The translations under genes were made by a program, and so were the position numbers. A stretch of 64,000 bases of DNA from Streptomyces niveus (GTDB taxonomy: Bacteria > Actinomycetota > Actinomycetes > Streptomycetales > Streptomycetaceae): assembly GCF_001723055.1 (NCBI RefSeq), contig NZ_MDCR01000039.1:61009-125008 (forward strand), read 5' to 3'. Below are positions 24,629 to 33,529 of the stretch, in pieces (the first letter of the stretch is position 1; each line of letters begins with the position of its first letter). Below the pieces are notes generated by a model that was not told the DNA's origin, ran no database searches, and saw only the letters and a list, made by a program, of their open reading frames with translations.

Positions 24629-25935
24629 GCACCACCAAGATCGCCTTCATCGGCGCCGGAAGCGTCGTCTTCACCCAGGGGCTCCTGACGGACCTCTTCG
24701 CCTTCACCGAACTCCGTGACATCCACATCGCCCTGCACGACATCGACCCGGAACGGCTCGCCACCGCCCACGGCGCCGCCCGCCACATCGCCGACCGCAG
24801 CGGCGCCGCACCACGCATCACCGCGCACGCGGACCGCCGGGAGGCCCTGGCCGACGCCCAGTTCGTCATCAACATCGTCCAGGTCGGCATGGGTGGATCG
24901 ACTCGTACCGACTTCGACGTACCCGCCGCGTACGGCGTCCGCCAGACCATCGGCGACACCCTCGGTATCGGTGGCATCTTCCGCGCGCTGCGCACCTTCC
25001 CCGTACTGAAGGCGCTCGGCGCGGACATCGCCGAACTGTGCCCCGACGCCTGGCTGCTCAACTACACCAACCCCATGGCGATGAACGTCCAGTACCTCAC
25101 CGCCGCCACCGGACTGACCCGCGTCGTGGGCCTGTGCCACTCCGTCTACTGGACCCTGCGCGACCTGTCCGACCTGCTCGACGTGCCCTACGAGGAGGTC
25201 ACCTACCGCGCGGCCGGGGTCAACCACCAGGCGTGGCTGCTGCGTTTCGAGCACAACGGAACCGACCTCTACCCCCGGCTGGACGAACTCATCGCCGCCG
25301 AGCCCCAGTTGCGGCGCCGGGTCCGCGTCGACATGTACCGGCGCCTCGGCTACTACCCCACCGAGACGAGCGAGCACTCGTCCGAGTACGTGCCCTGGTA
25401 TCTGCACCACGACAGCGAGATCGAACGGCTGCGGCTGCCCGTCGGCGCGTACCTCGGGATCGTCGACGAGAACGTCGCCCTCTACGAGAAGACCCGCGAC
25501 GCGCTCGCCGCCGGCGCCCCGCTCGATGTCGAGGGCACCATGGAGTACGCGCCCCAGGTCATCCACAGCATCGTCACCGGCACCCCCCGGACCGTCTACG
25601 GCAACGTCCCCAACCACGGTCTGATCGACAACCTCCCCGCCACCGGCACCGTCGAAGTCCCGTGCCTGGTCGACGCGTCGGGCGTCCAGCCGACCCGCAT
25701 AGGCGAGCTGCCCGCCCAGTGCGCGGCGCTCAACCGCGGCTATCTGAGCATGAACGGCCTGGTCGTCAGGGCCGCCCTGGAGGACGACCCGCGCTCCGTA
25801 CGCCAAGCCGCGATGGCCGACCCGGCGACCGCCGCCGCGCTGCCCGTGGAACGCATCTGGGAGCTGTGCGACGACATGGTGCGCGCGCACGGCGAGCTGC
25901 TCCAGCCGTCGCTGCGGGCCACCGGCCTGCTCTGA
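24625..25935 (+). CDS. Glycoside hydrolase family 4 enzyme (NAD- and metal-dependent, alpha-galactosidase/alpha-glucosidase type)
   Basis: 436 residues. The N-terminal Rossmann motif KIAFIGAGSVVFTQ binds NAD. NYTNPMAM and the metal ligands C171-H172 (GLCHSVYW) and H201 (GVNHQAW) are those of the MelA/AglA branch of GH4, which cleaves by oxidation at C3 and elimination. No signal peptide, so it is cytoplasmic. It is translationally coupled to the PfkB kinase and followed 39 bases later by a Gfo/Idh/MocA oxidoreductase. Together with the transporter it should process an imported alpha-linked oligosaccharide or glycoside. Whether the sugar is galactosamine-derived, as GH114 would suggest, is untested. 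Confidence 0.92.
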   Translation: MSTTKIAFIGAGSVVFTQGLLTDLFAFTELRDIHIALHDIDPERLATAHGAARHIADRSGAAPRITAHADRREALADAQFVINIVQVGMGGSTRTDFDVPAAYGVRQTIGDTLGIGGIFRALRTFPVLKALGADIAELCPDAWLLNYTNPMAMNVQYLTAATGLTRVVGLCHSVYWTLRDLSDLLDVPYEEVTYRAAGVNHQAWLLRFEHNGTDLYPRLDELIAAEPQLRRRVRVDMYRRLGYYPTETSEHSSEYVPWYLHHDSEIERLRLPVGAYLGIVDENVALYEKTRDALAAGAPLDVEGTMEYAPQVIHSIVTGTPRTVYGNVPNHGLIDNLPATGTVEVPCLVDASGVQPTRIGELPAQCAALNRGYLSMNGLVVRAALEDDPRSVRQAAMADPATAAALPVERIWELCDDMVRAHGELLQPSLRATGLL

Positions 25936-25974
25936 CCGGCGCGCCACCCCACTCGGACGGAAGGCAGGGACAGG

Positions 25975-27273
25975 ATGACGACCGGAGCGACGGCAACTCC
26001 CGTGACACTGGCGCTCGTCGGGGCCGGTCTGCGCGGACTGACCTACGCGCGGCACGCGGTGGCCCAGGGCACGGGCACCGTGGTGGCCGTCGCCGAACCC
26101 GACCCCCGCCGTCGCGCGGAGGCAGCCGCCGAGTTCGCCGTACCCCCGCAGCGGGTCTTCGCCGACGCGAGTGAACTCGCCGCGACAGGGCGGCGGTTGG
26201 CCGACGCCGCCGTCATCGCCACCCAGGACCGGTCACACACCGGTCCCGCCGTGGCGCTGGCCGGGCTCGGCTATCACCTGCTCCTCGAGAAGCCGATGGC
26301 GACCACCGAGCGCGACACCGTCGCGATCACGGAGGCGGCCCGTGACGCGGGCATCATGCTGGCCGTCTGCCACGTCCTGCGGTACACCCCGTACACCCGC
26401 GCCCTCAAGGAGCTGCTCGACGCCGGGCGGATCGGCCGGCTCGTCAGCGTCCAGCATCTCGAACCCGTCGGCTGGTGGCACCACGCGCACTCCTTCGTAC
26501 GGGGCAACTGGCGCCGCACGGACACCTCGGCGCCCATGCTGCTCACCAAGTCCTGCCACGACATCGACTGGCTGGTCCATGTCATCGGCGAAAGCCCGTC
26601 CCGCGTCAGCTCGTTCGGGAACCTGACGCACTTCCGTGCGCGGGACACCCCGGCCGGCGCGACCGCGCGCTGTCTGGACTGCCCGCTGGAACCCGACTGC
26701 CCGTACTCGGCCAAGCGGCTGTACCTCGGCTGCCTGGGCGACCCGGACGCCGAGTTCTGGCCGCTGTCGGCGGTGACCTCCGACCACACCGAGGACGGTG
26801 TGCTGGACGCGCTGCGCACCGGGCCCTACGGGCGGTGCGTGTACGCGTGCGACAACGACGTCGTGGACCACCAGGTGGTGGCGATGGAGTTCCCGTCGGG
26901 CGCCACCTGCTCGTTCACGATGAGCGCCTTCACGCGCGTGGAGCAGCGCCGTACCCAGCTCATGGGCACGCACGGCTTCATCGACGGCGACGGACACACC
27001 CTTCGGGTCGTGGACTTCCGCGACGGTTCCGAGACGACGATCGACACCCTCACGGGCTCGGGCGCCTCCGAGGACGACGGTCACGGCGGGGGCGACGAGG
27101 AGCTGACGGCCGCCTTCCTCACGGCCGTCGCGACCGGCGACCCCTCGCCGCTGCTGTCCACCGCCGGACAGAGCCTGGCCACGCACCGGGTGGTGTGGGC
27201 CGCCGAGGAGGCCAGGACCACCGGGCGCGTGGTCCGGCTCGCACCGCTCGACGCGTCCGCTGCCCCGTCCTGA
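25975..27273 (+). CDS. Gfo/Idh/MocA-family oxidoreductase
   Basis: 432 residues, start ATG 25975 with AGGGACAGG upstream. Rossmann motif LALVGAGLRGLTYAR at the N-terminus, and the family EKP motif as LLEKPMATTERD around residue 105. An unusual feature is a four-cysteine insert CLDCPLEPDCPYSAKRLYLGC near residues 230-250 that could bind a metal. Family members oxidise or reduce sugars and inositols with NAD(P). As the last gene of the transporter-kinase-GH4 operon it probably converts the released sugar or its lactone. The stop codon lies in a hairpin arm shared with the convergent gene. Confidence 0.88.
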   Translation: MTTGATATPVTLALVGAGLRGLTYARHAVAQGTGTVVAVAEPDPRRRAEAAAEFAVPPQRVFADASELAATGRRLADAAVIATQDRSHTGPAVALAGLGYHLLLEKPMATTERDTVAITEAARDAGIMLAVCHVLRYTPYTRALKELLDAGRIGRLVSVQHLEPVGWWHHAHSFVRGNWRRTDTSAPMLLTKSCHDIDWLVHVIGESPSRVSSFGNLTHFRARDTPAGATARCLDCPLEPDCPYSAKRLYLGCLGDPDAEFWPLSAVTSDHTEDGVLDALRTGPYGRCVYACDNDVVDHQVVAMEFPSGATCSFTMSAFTRVEQRRTQLMGTHGFIDGDGHTLRVVDFRDGSETTIDTLTGSGASEDDGHGGGDEELTAAFLTAVATGDPSPLLSTAGQSLATHRVVWAAEEARTTGRVVRLAPLDASAAPS

Positions 27274-27319
27274 CCGGCCGCCGACCCGGCCGGCGGCGCC
27301 GTTCACGCCGTGCCGGTCA
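27271..27319. terminator. Nested bidirectional hairpin whose outer arms are the two stop codons
   Basis: Outer arms TGACCGG (27271-27277) and CCGGTCA (27313-27319) pair perfectly and contain the TGA of the oxidoreductase and, on the other strand, the TGA of the dienelactone hydrolase. Inside, GCCGCCG (27277-27283) pairs with CGGCGGC (27291-27297). A symmetric terminator for two converging genes. Confidence 0.65.
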
Positions 27320-28075
27320 GAGCGCGCGGCCCAGCAGGTCCAGCAGCGCCGTCCAGTGCCGCTCCGCCGCCTCGGCGTCGTACGACGCGGTGTCCGCCTG
27401 CGTATAGCCGTGGTGCGCGCCCGCGTACACCTCCGCCCGATGGCGGACACCGGCGTCGGTGAGGGCCTTTTCGAGGCGGTCGATCTGCTCCGGGGGCATC
27501 GCGGCGTCCTGATCGGCGTGGCCGAAGTACAGCTCGGCGGTGATCCGGCCGGCGCCCAGGTGCGGGCTGTCGGGTGCCTCACTGGCGAGGTGCGCGCCGT
27601 GGAACCCGGCCATCGCCGCGACCCGGTCCGGGTACGCGGCGGCGGTGCGCAGCGCCAGACCGGCCCCCATGCAGTAGCCGGTGACGCCGATCGGTCCCTC
27701 GGTGGTACGGGGGTCGGCGGCCAGCCGGTCGAGGTACGCGCCCGCGTCGCTGACGGTCATCTCCGGTGTCAGTGACCGCAGTCGGGGAAGCAGGCTCTCG
27801 AAGATCTCCGGGCGCCGGTCGTCGCTGATGAACGCGGGCAGTTCCACCAGCGGGGCCCGCCCGGCGCGGTAGAGGACGTTGGGCACCAGGACGGTGTAGC
27901 CGGCCGCCGCGACGCGGTCCGCCATGCCCGTCAGCTTCGGGCGCAGCCCGAAGGCGTCCGCGTAGAACAGGACGGCGGGGTGCGGGCCGGCGGACTCGGG
28001 GTGGACCAGGTAGGCGTCGGCGGTTCCGTCGGGGGTCGGGATGTCGACGGTCGATCCCTGTACAGCGGTGCTCAT
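27317..28075 (-). CDS. Dienelactone hydrolase family protein
   Basis: 252 residues, alpha/beta hydrolase without signal peptide. The triad is that of dienelactone hydrolases: Cys in GVTGYCMGAG, Asp in GHADQDAAMP, His in AGAHHGYTQAD. VLFYADAFGLRPKL corresponds to the oxyanion region. Family members hydrolyse lactones or esters during aromatic degradation or detoxification. A TetR gene lies 97 bases upstream on the same strand and may be its regulator. The start ATG 28075 overlaps nothing. Confidence 0.9.
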   Translation of the reverse strand: MSTAVQGSTVDIPTPDGTADAYLVHPESAGPHPAVLFYADAFGLRPKLTGMADRVAAAGYTVLVPNVLYRAGRAPLVELPAFISDDRRPEIFESLLPRLRSLTPEMTVSDAGAYLDRLAADPRTTEGPIGVTGYCMGAGLALRTAAAYPDRVAAMAGFHGAHLASEAPDSPHLGAGRITAELYFGHADQDAAMPPEQIDRLEKALTDAGVRHRAEVYAGAHHGYTQADTASYDAEAAERHWTALLDLLGRAL

Positions 28076-28172
28076 GTGGATGTCTCACTTCGTGGCTGGA
28101 GCGGTGGTTCGGGTGGTCGGCGCGGCTCAGGCCGGGCTCGCGGTGGTGCGGCGTCGGCCGTACGACGCGACG

Positions 28173-28847
28173 CTACAAGGCGGTACGGGGCGTGACGGGC
28201 GCGGTGAGCATGCCGACGATCGCGTCGGTCAGCGCGCCGGCCGTGCGCGCCCACGAGGAGCGCGGCGGGGCGGCGCCCCGGGCCAGGGCGTGTTCGCGTT
28301 CCGCGCAGGTGTGGGTGATCAACTGGCGTGCCATGTCCGCGCGTTCGGCCCGTACGCCGACGGGCATGTCCTCCACGCAGTGCCTGAGCCCTTCGAGGGT
28401 CCGCCGCAGGGAGGTCCTGACGAGGGCCTCGTCGATGCTGATCGCGCGCAGCAGCGGGTCGTTCATGACCTGGACCCCGAAGCGGGCCTGCCAGGACGGG
28501 ATACCGAGCGAGGCCAGATGCTCCGCCACGGGCCGTACCAGACAGCCCACCCAGTCCCGGATGTCGTCGCTGTCGCCGGCCTCCGCCAGGTGCCGCCCCC
28601 GGATCAGATCGATCTGCTCGCCGTGCTTCAGGAGGATGGCGCGGATCAGCCCCGCCCTGCCGGTGAAGTGGTAGCTGACCGCGGCGACGTTGCCCTGGCC
28701 CGCCGCCTCGCAGATCTGACGGTTCGACACCGCGGAGAGCCCGTGCTCGGCGAAGAGCCGCTCCGCCGTCGACATGATCGCCTCACGGGTGTCCGTGACA
28801 CGGTCGGCCCGCGTGGTCCTGCCGTGCCCGCCGTGTCCGCCGCTCAT
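28173..28847 (-). CDS. TetR/AcrR-family transcriptional regulator
   Basis: 224 residues from ATG 28847, with GAGGAGG six bases upstream. DNA-binding helices: REAIMSTAERLFAEHG and SNRQICEAAGQGNVAAVSYHF, a CerR/TetR_C-like variant. The C-terminal ligand domain is helical with VRYGVQ-like patterns (ARFGVQVMNDPLLRAIS). It precedes the dienelactone hydrolase on the same strand, which it may control together with itself. The N-terminal GGHGGHGR is unusual but short. Confidence 0.88.
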   Translation of the reverse strand: MSGGHGGHGRTTRADRVTDTREAIMSTAERLFAEHGLSAVSNRQICEAAGQGNVAAVSYHFTGRAGLIRAILLKHGEQIDLIRGRHLAEAGDSDDIRDWVGCLVRPVAEHLASLGIPSWQARFGVQVMNDPLLRAISIDEALVRTSLRRTLEGLRHCVEDMPVGVRAERADMARQLITHTCAEREHALARGAAPPRSSWARTAGALTDAIVGMLTAPVTPRTAL

Positions 28848-29223
28848 CGCTGGCCTCCTCGAACTGCTGCCGCTGCGTGGGTGGGTACTTCGGCGTCCGG
28901 CCCCCCGACCCCTCGAACCCCTCGGCCTTCGCAGTCAATCCGAGATCGATTAGCGAGTCAATCGACTGACTTAATACAAGCCACGGGCCGACTCGATCAA
29001 CGCACGTGCTCCGCCCCGGACGGTCTCGCGAAGGTCGCGTTGCCTCTGCGTTACGGCGACTTGACGGAGTGTCAATTCCATGTCGCGGCCATGACATCAC
29101 CCCGGAATCGCTTGTTCCGCCTGAACGCGCCAGGTCATCGTCGGTGTGCGGCGTACGACTCCGTACGCCACCCCCACCAGGCGCGTGGAAAGCCAACGCG
29201 CCACCTTTCGAAGGACTCTCTCG
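28848..29223. promoter_or_regulatory. Intergenic region between TetR and secreted protease, with direct repeats
   Basis: 376 bases without a supportable gene. AGTCAATC occurs twice, at 28933-28940 and 28956-28963, spaced 23 bases, followed by GACTGACTTAATAC, in the most AT-rich part (28930-28980). This is a likely TetR operator or promoter. A ribosome site AAGGA lies at 29211-29215 for the protease. Confidence 0.4.
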
Positions 29224-30435
29224 ATGGCAGCAGTACGCGACACCAAGCGGCGCATCACCGTGGCGGTCACCACCGCGGCGACCCTGGCGGCGGTACTCGG
29301 CGCGGGTCTGGCCGCCCCCGCCCAGGCGGCCCCGGCGGAAGGCAGGATCCTGCACGCCGGCACGGCCGAGGCGGTGCCCGGCAGCTACATCGTCACCTTG
29401 AAGCAGACGGCCGGGCTGAAGGCGTCGACGGCCGAGGGCAAGAAGCTGATATCCGGCTACGGCGGCCAGATCAAGCGCACCTACACCTCCGCGCTCAACG
29501 GCTACGCCGCCACGCTCAGCACCGCGGAGGCGAAGCGGCTCGCCGCCGACCCGGCGGTCGCGCGGGTCGAGCAGGACCAGAAGGTCCACGCGACGGCCAC
29601 CCAGACCAACGCACCCTGGGGTCTGGACCGCATCGACCAGCCGAACCTCCCGCTCAACGGCACCTACACCTACCCGGACTCGGCGGGCGGCGACACGACC
29701 GTCTACGTCCTCGACACCGGCGTGCGCATCAGCCACCAGGAGATCAGCGGCCGGGCCTCGTACGGCTGGGACTTCGTCGACAACGACGCCACCGCCCAGG
29801 ACGGCGCCGGTCACGGCACGCACGTCGCCACGACCGTCGCCGGCACCACCTACGGCGCGGCGAAGAAGGCGAAGATCGTCGCCGTGCGGGTCCTCGGCAA
29901 CAACGGCTCCGGCACGACCGCCGGGGTCATCGCCGGTGTCGACTGGATCACCGCCAACCACGTCGCCTCCTCCGTCGCCAACGTCTCGCTCGGCGGCGGT
30001 CCCAGCGCCACGCTGGACGACGCGGTACGCAGATCCATCGCGTCCGGGGTGACGTACTCGATCGCGGCCGGCAATTCGGGCGCGCTCGCGTCCAACTACT
30101 CACCCGCCCGGGTGGCCACCGCCATCACCGTCGGCGCCACGACCAGGACGGACGCGCGGGCCACGTACTCCAACTACGGCCCGACCGTGGACATCTTCGC
30201 GCCGGGCTCCGACATCACGGCCGGCTGGAACACCTCGGACAGCGCGACCTACACCGGTAACGGCACCTCCTTCGCCGCGCCGCACGTCTCGGGCGCGGCC
30301 GCGATCTACCTGACGAACCACCCGGGCGCCTCCCCGGCGGCCGTCGCCACGGCGCTGGTGAACGGCGCGACGTCCAACGTCATCACGGGCGTCGGCACCG
30401 GCTCCCCGAACAAGCTCCTCAGGCTCGTCCCGTAA
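29224..30435 (+). CDS. Secreted subtilisin-like serine protease (S8 family) with I9 propeptide
   Basis: 403 residues from ATG 29224, with AAGGA eight bases upstream; earlier in-frame starts have no site. Signal peptide to about residue 36 (TLAAVLGAGLAAPAQA), then an inhibitor I9 prodomain (VPGSYIVTLK to about residue 120), then the catalytic domain. Triad: D164 in VLDTG, H197 in GHGTHVA, S349 in GTSFAAPHV, plus oxyanion Asn in AAGNSG. The organisation is that of Streptomyces proteinase K-type extracellular proteases. It is autoprocessed after export. It converges on secDF with a strong shared terminator between. Confidence 0.95.
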   Translation: MAAVRDTKRRITVAVTTAATLAAVLGAGLAAPAQAAPAEGRILHAGTAEAVPGSYIVTLKQTAGLKASTAEGKKLISGYGGQIKRTYTSALNGYAATLSTAEAKRLAADPAVARVEQDQKVHATATQTNAPWGLDRIDQPNLPLNGTYTYPDSAGGDTTVYVLDTGVRISHQEISGRASYGWDFVDNDATAQDGAGHGTHVATTVAGTTYGAAKKAKIVAVRVLGNNGSGTTAGVIAGVDWITANHVASSVANVSLGGGPSATLDDAVRRSIASGVTYSIAAGNSGALASNYSPARVATAITVGATTRTDARATYSNYGPTVDIFAPGSDITAGWNTSDSATYTGNGTSFAAPHVSGAAAIYLTNHPGASPAAVATALVNGATSNVITGVGTGSPNKLLRLVP

Positions 30436-30475
30436 CGACACCGCAGCACGACACCGCGGCAACTCACCGCACGAC

Positions 30476-30523
30476 GGCCGGGGATCCGGGCGTGGGAGCA
30501 CCCCCACGCCTGGGTCCCCGGCC
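30476..30523. terminator. Strong bidirectional terminator between protease and secDF
   Basis: Arms 30476-30496 and 30503-30523 pair over 21 positions with only two G-T type wobbles and a 6-base loop, between convergent stops at 30435 and 30528. Confidence 0.85.
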
Positions 30524-30527
30524 CGCG

Positions 30528-32876
30528 TCACACCCGTGCGCCGTTGTCGGCCGGCCGCCCGCGGCCGGCCTTCGGCCGCTGCCGCTGTCCCTGACCCGTA
30601 CGGCCACCGTCCTTCCGGCGCGACTCCATCTCCAGCGCCACCGGCACGGCCGTGAACACGGACGAGTACGTCCCCACACAGATACCGATCAGCAGCGCCA
30701 GCGCGAAGTCCCTGAGCGAGTCCCCGCCGAGCACCGCCAGCGCGGTGAGGATGAACAGCGCGCCCATCCCCGTGTTCACCGTCCTGGGCACGGTCTGGAG
30801 TACGGCTGCGCGCGCGGCCGGCAGCAGGGGACTGCCCGGCCTCCTCGCCCACAGCTCACGGACCCGGTCGAAGACCACCACCGAGTCGTTGACCGAGTAG
30901 CCGATCACGGTGAGCAGCGCGGCCAGGAAGATCCCGTCGACCGGACGGCCCAGCCAGGCGAAGACCCCGACCAGGATCACCACGTCGTGCACCATCGCGG
31001 TCACCGACGCCACCGCGAACGACCAGCGGAACCGCACGGCCAGATAGAGGAGTTGGGCCCCGACCGCGATGCCCAGCGCGATGAGCGCGTGACGCCGCAG
31101 CTCGTCCCCGAGACTGGGGCCGATCAGGTCGTCCCGTACCTTCGTGGCCGCTCCGCCCTCCGCGCTCAGGGCGTCCCTGATGGCGGCCTCGGTCCGATCG
31201 CCGGTGTCTCCGGTCCGTACGGACAGCTCCCGCCCGCCCGCCGTCGTCACCTCGGCATCGGCGAAGCCCGCGTCGGCCAGGGCCGTGCGCGCCGTGTCGA
31301 TGCCGACCGGCCGGCTCGTCGTGTACTCCATGAGCCGCCCGCCGGTGAACTCCACCCCGAGATTCAGCCCGCGCAACGTGACACCCAGCACGGCGAGTGC
31401 CACCACGACGGTCGAGACCCCCAGCCACCGCCGGTACCCGCGGAACAGCTGAGGGGCCCGGCGGGTCAGATACGTACGCACCCGGCCCCGCAGGCCGATC
31501 CCGTTGACGCCGGGGAAATCGGTGACGAAGCGGGAGCCCGCCGCCAGCTCGGTCAACGCCCGCGCGATGACCAGCGCGGAGAACATCGACACGAGTACGC
31601 CGATGGCGAGCGTGACTCCGAACCCCTTCACCGGCCCCGATCCGAGGCCGAAGAGAAGGCCCGCCGCGAGGAGCGTCGTCACGTTGGAGTCGACGACAGC
31701 GGTGCGGGCGTTCCGGAATCCGGCGGCCAGCGCGGACCGCAGCGGGCGGCTCGTACGACCGGAACGACTCGCGTACTCCTCCCGCGCCCGTTCGAAGGCC
31801 AGCACATTCGCGTCGACCGCCATACCGATGGCCAGGACGAATCCGGCCAGTCCGGGGAGCGTCAGGGTCACGCCGAGCGCGACCAGCGCGGCGTACGAGA
31901 TCAGCGTGTACCCGGCCAGGGCCAGCGCGGCGAGACCGCCGAAGAGCCGGTACACGAAGGTGATGAACAGGGCGGTCAGACCGGCGCCGATCACCGCGGC
32001 CCGCGCGCTCGCGCTGATCGCCTCGGCGCCCAGCGTCGGGCCCACGGTGCGCTGTTCGACGACCTCGACCGGTACGGGCAGGGCCCCGCCCTTGATCAGC
32101 AGCGCCAGGTTCTTGGCCTCGTCGGCGGAGAACGATCCGGTGATCTGTGTGGTGCCGGACGGCAGCCCGGCCCCGCAGGTCACCGAAGGGCTCACCTGCG
32201 GTGAGGAGATCACCTTCTCGTCCAGCACGATCGCGACCCGGCGCCGTTCGTCCTGGGGCGGGTGGCAGGCGGCTTCTCCGGTGAGGCGCGTCCAGTCGCG
32301 GGACGCGTCGTCGCGGAAGTCGAGGGAGACCGACCAGCCCGCTCCCCGCTGCCCGTCGAACTCCGCGCGTGCGTCCTTCACCCCCGCGCCCGACAGATCC
32401 GGGGCCCCGAGCCTGAGCCGGCCCCCGCTCTCGTCGGGCAGCACCAGCTCCTCCGAGTCCGAGTCCGAGTCCGAGTCCGACTCCGACTCCGGGTCGGGCT
32501 TCGGGTCGGGCGCGGCGTCGTCGGGGACGCCGATGACGGGATGGAAGGTCAGCTGGGCCGTCCGGCCGAGCACCTCCGCGGCCTCGCGCGGATCGGTCAC
32601 ATCGGGAAGCTCGATGAGAACACGGTCCTCGCCGGAACGCGTGACGGTCGGCTCCGCGACCCCCAACGCGTCGATCCGCTCGCGCAGGACCTCCACCGTA
32701 CGGTCGGTGCTCTCCCGGTCCGCCTTCGCGGTCGGTGAGTCCTTGGCCTGGAGTACGAGCCGGGTGCCGCCTTGCAGGTCCAGCCCCAGTCTGGGGCTCA
32801 TGGTGAGTGTGACGAAGAGCGATACGAGCAGCACGACCGCGGCCAGAACTGCCCGCACCGTGGTGGCGCGAGTCAT
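30528..32876 (-). CDS. secDF: Fused protein translocase subunits SecD-SecF
   Basis: 782 residues from ATG 32876, with GGAGG six bases upstream. The SecD half begins with one span, then the signature GLDLQGGTRLVLQ, a large extracytoplasmic loop and five spans (GMAVDANVLAFERAREE). The SecF half follows without a break (GVEFTGGRLMEY; VGYSVNDSVVVFDRVRE-like DSVVVFDRVREL). SecDF uses the proton-motive force to help preproteins leave the SecYEG channel. Many actinomycetes keep separate secD and secF beside yajC; this stand-alone fused copy is probably an additional one. The first extracytoplasmic loop carries an acidic DP/ES/DS run encoded by tandem hexamers. Confidence 0.93.
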   Translation of the reverse strand: MTRATTVRAVLAAVVLLVSLFVTLTMSPRLGLDLQGGTRLVLQAKDSPTAKADRESTDRTVEVLRERIDALGVAEPTVTRSGEDRVLIELPDVTDPREAAEVLGRTAQLTFHPVIGVPDDAAPDPKPDPESESDSDSDSDSEELVLPDESGGRLRLGAPDLSGAGVKDARAEFDGQRGAGWSVSLDFRDDASRDWTRLTGEAACHPPQDERRRVAIVLDEKVISSPQVSPSVTCGAGLPSGTTQITGSFSADEAKNLALLIKGGALPVPVEVVEQRTVGPTLGAEAISASARAAVIGAGLTALFITFVYRLFGGLAALALAGYTLISYAALVALGVTLTLPGLAGFVLAIGMAVDANVLAFERAREEYASRSGRTSRPLRSALAAGFRNARTAVVDSNVTTLLAAGLLFGLGSGPVKGFGVTLAIGVLVSMFSALVIARALTELAAGSRFVTDFPGVNGIGLRGRVRTYLTRRAPQLFRGYRRWLGVSTVVVALAVLGVTLRGLNLGVEFTGGRLMEYTTSRPVGIDTARTALADAGFADAEVTTAGGRELSVRTGDTGDRTEAAIRDALSAEGGAATKVRDDLIGPSLGDELRRHALIALGIAVGAQLLYLAVRFRWSFAVASVTAMVHDVVILVGVFAWLGRPVDGIFLAALLTVIGYSVNDSVVVFDRVRELWARRPGSPLLPAARAAVLQTVPRTVNTGMGALFILTALAVLGGDSLRDFALALLIGICVGTYSSVFTAVPVALEMESRRKDGGRTGQGQRQRPKAGRGRPADNGARV
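32452..32487. repeat. In-frame hexanucleotide repeat in secDF
   Basis: Six tandem hexamers: four TCCGAG then two TCCGAC. On the coding strand they encode an alternating Ser-Asp/Ser-Glu run in the extracytoplasmic loop of SecD. Whole-hexamer gain or loss keeps the frame. Confidence 0.95.
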
Positions 32877-32952
32877 GGGAATCCTCCGGGAGGGCGCCGG
32901 AACGCGCCGCGCCACGGGGGGATACGGGCCTGGCTCTCAGGCCCGCCCACCT

Positions 32953-33477
32953 CTACCGAGGGCGGTGCACCGGCGCGGGAACGGGACAGTGCGGATGACT
33001 GCTCCCGCGAGGAGGTCCGCGGACGTCCGGCAGACCCGAAGGACCGGTCGCCGGCGCGTTGATGCCGGCCAGGGCGCCGCACTCCACGACGGCGCGCGGG
33101 ACGGGAAGTACCGAGGGGGCCGGCAGGGCGCCGCTGTCGGGCTGGGGCGGCGGATGCTGCCGCGTACGCTCGGGCGCCCAGATTCCGGTGGACGCCACCC
33201 GGGTCGGCGCACCCGCGGAGGTCCGCTCGGAACGCGCCGGCCGGTCGGTCTGCTGGGGGAGTGTCCGCTGTACGGGGGTGGCCGCCGCGGCGCCCACGCC
33301 CGTGACGCCGAGCGCGGACGCCGGAGCGGGGGACACCAGGGTGACGACGCCCAGAAGCAGCGCCGACAACACCCCCGCGGCACGCTGCCGGACTCTCCAA
33401 GCCGTCCGCCGCACCCGTGAGTTCGCCGGCGCGGGGCTCGCGCGACGGGCGCGCGGCTTCCGTGCCTGGACATTCAC
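32953..33477 (-). CDS. Small exported Pro/Ala-rich protein, unrecognised
   Basis: 174 residues from GTG 33477 (no strong ribosome site). The N-terminus is very basic (RKPRARRASPAPANSRVRR), followed by a hydrophobic segment AGVLSALLLGVVTLVSPAPASA that looks like a signal peptide or anchor. The remainder is low complexity and rich in Pro, Arg, Thr and Ser, with two cysteines near the C-terminus. It lies 76 bases upstream of secDF on the same strand. Codon-position GC fits coding, but a competing frame on the other strand is also open, so confidence is moderate. Confidence 0.55.
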   Translation of the reverse strand: MNVQARKPRARRASPAPANSRVRRTAWRVRQRAAGVLSALLLGVVTLVSPAPASALGVTGVGAAAATPVQRTLPQQTDRPARSERTSAGAPTRVASTGIWAPERTRQHPPPQPDSGALPAPSVLPVPRAVVECGALAGINAPATGPSGLPDVRGPPRGSSHPHCPVPAPVHRPR

Positions 33478-33529
33478 CGTCTCAAGGTACCTGGTGCGAG
33501 CCGTCGGGCGGACGGCCGTACGGATACGG

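Noticed and set aside
31504..33420. 638-codon + strand frame opposite secDF
   Set aside because: Ser/Arg/Thr-rich shadow without start signal; secDF on the other strand has all family signatures.
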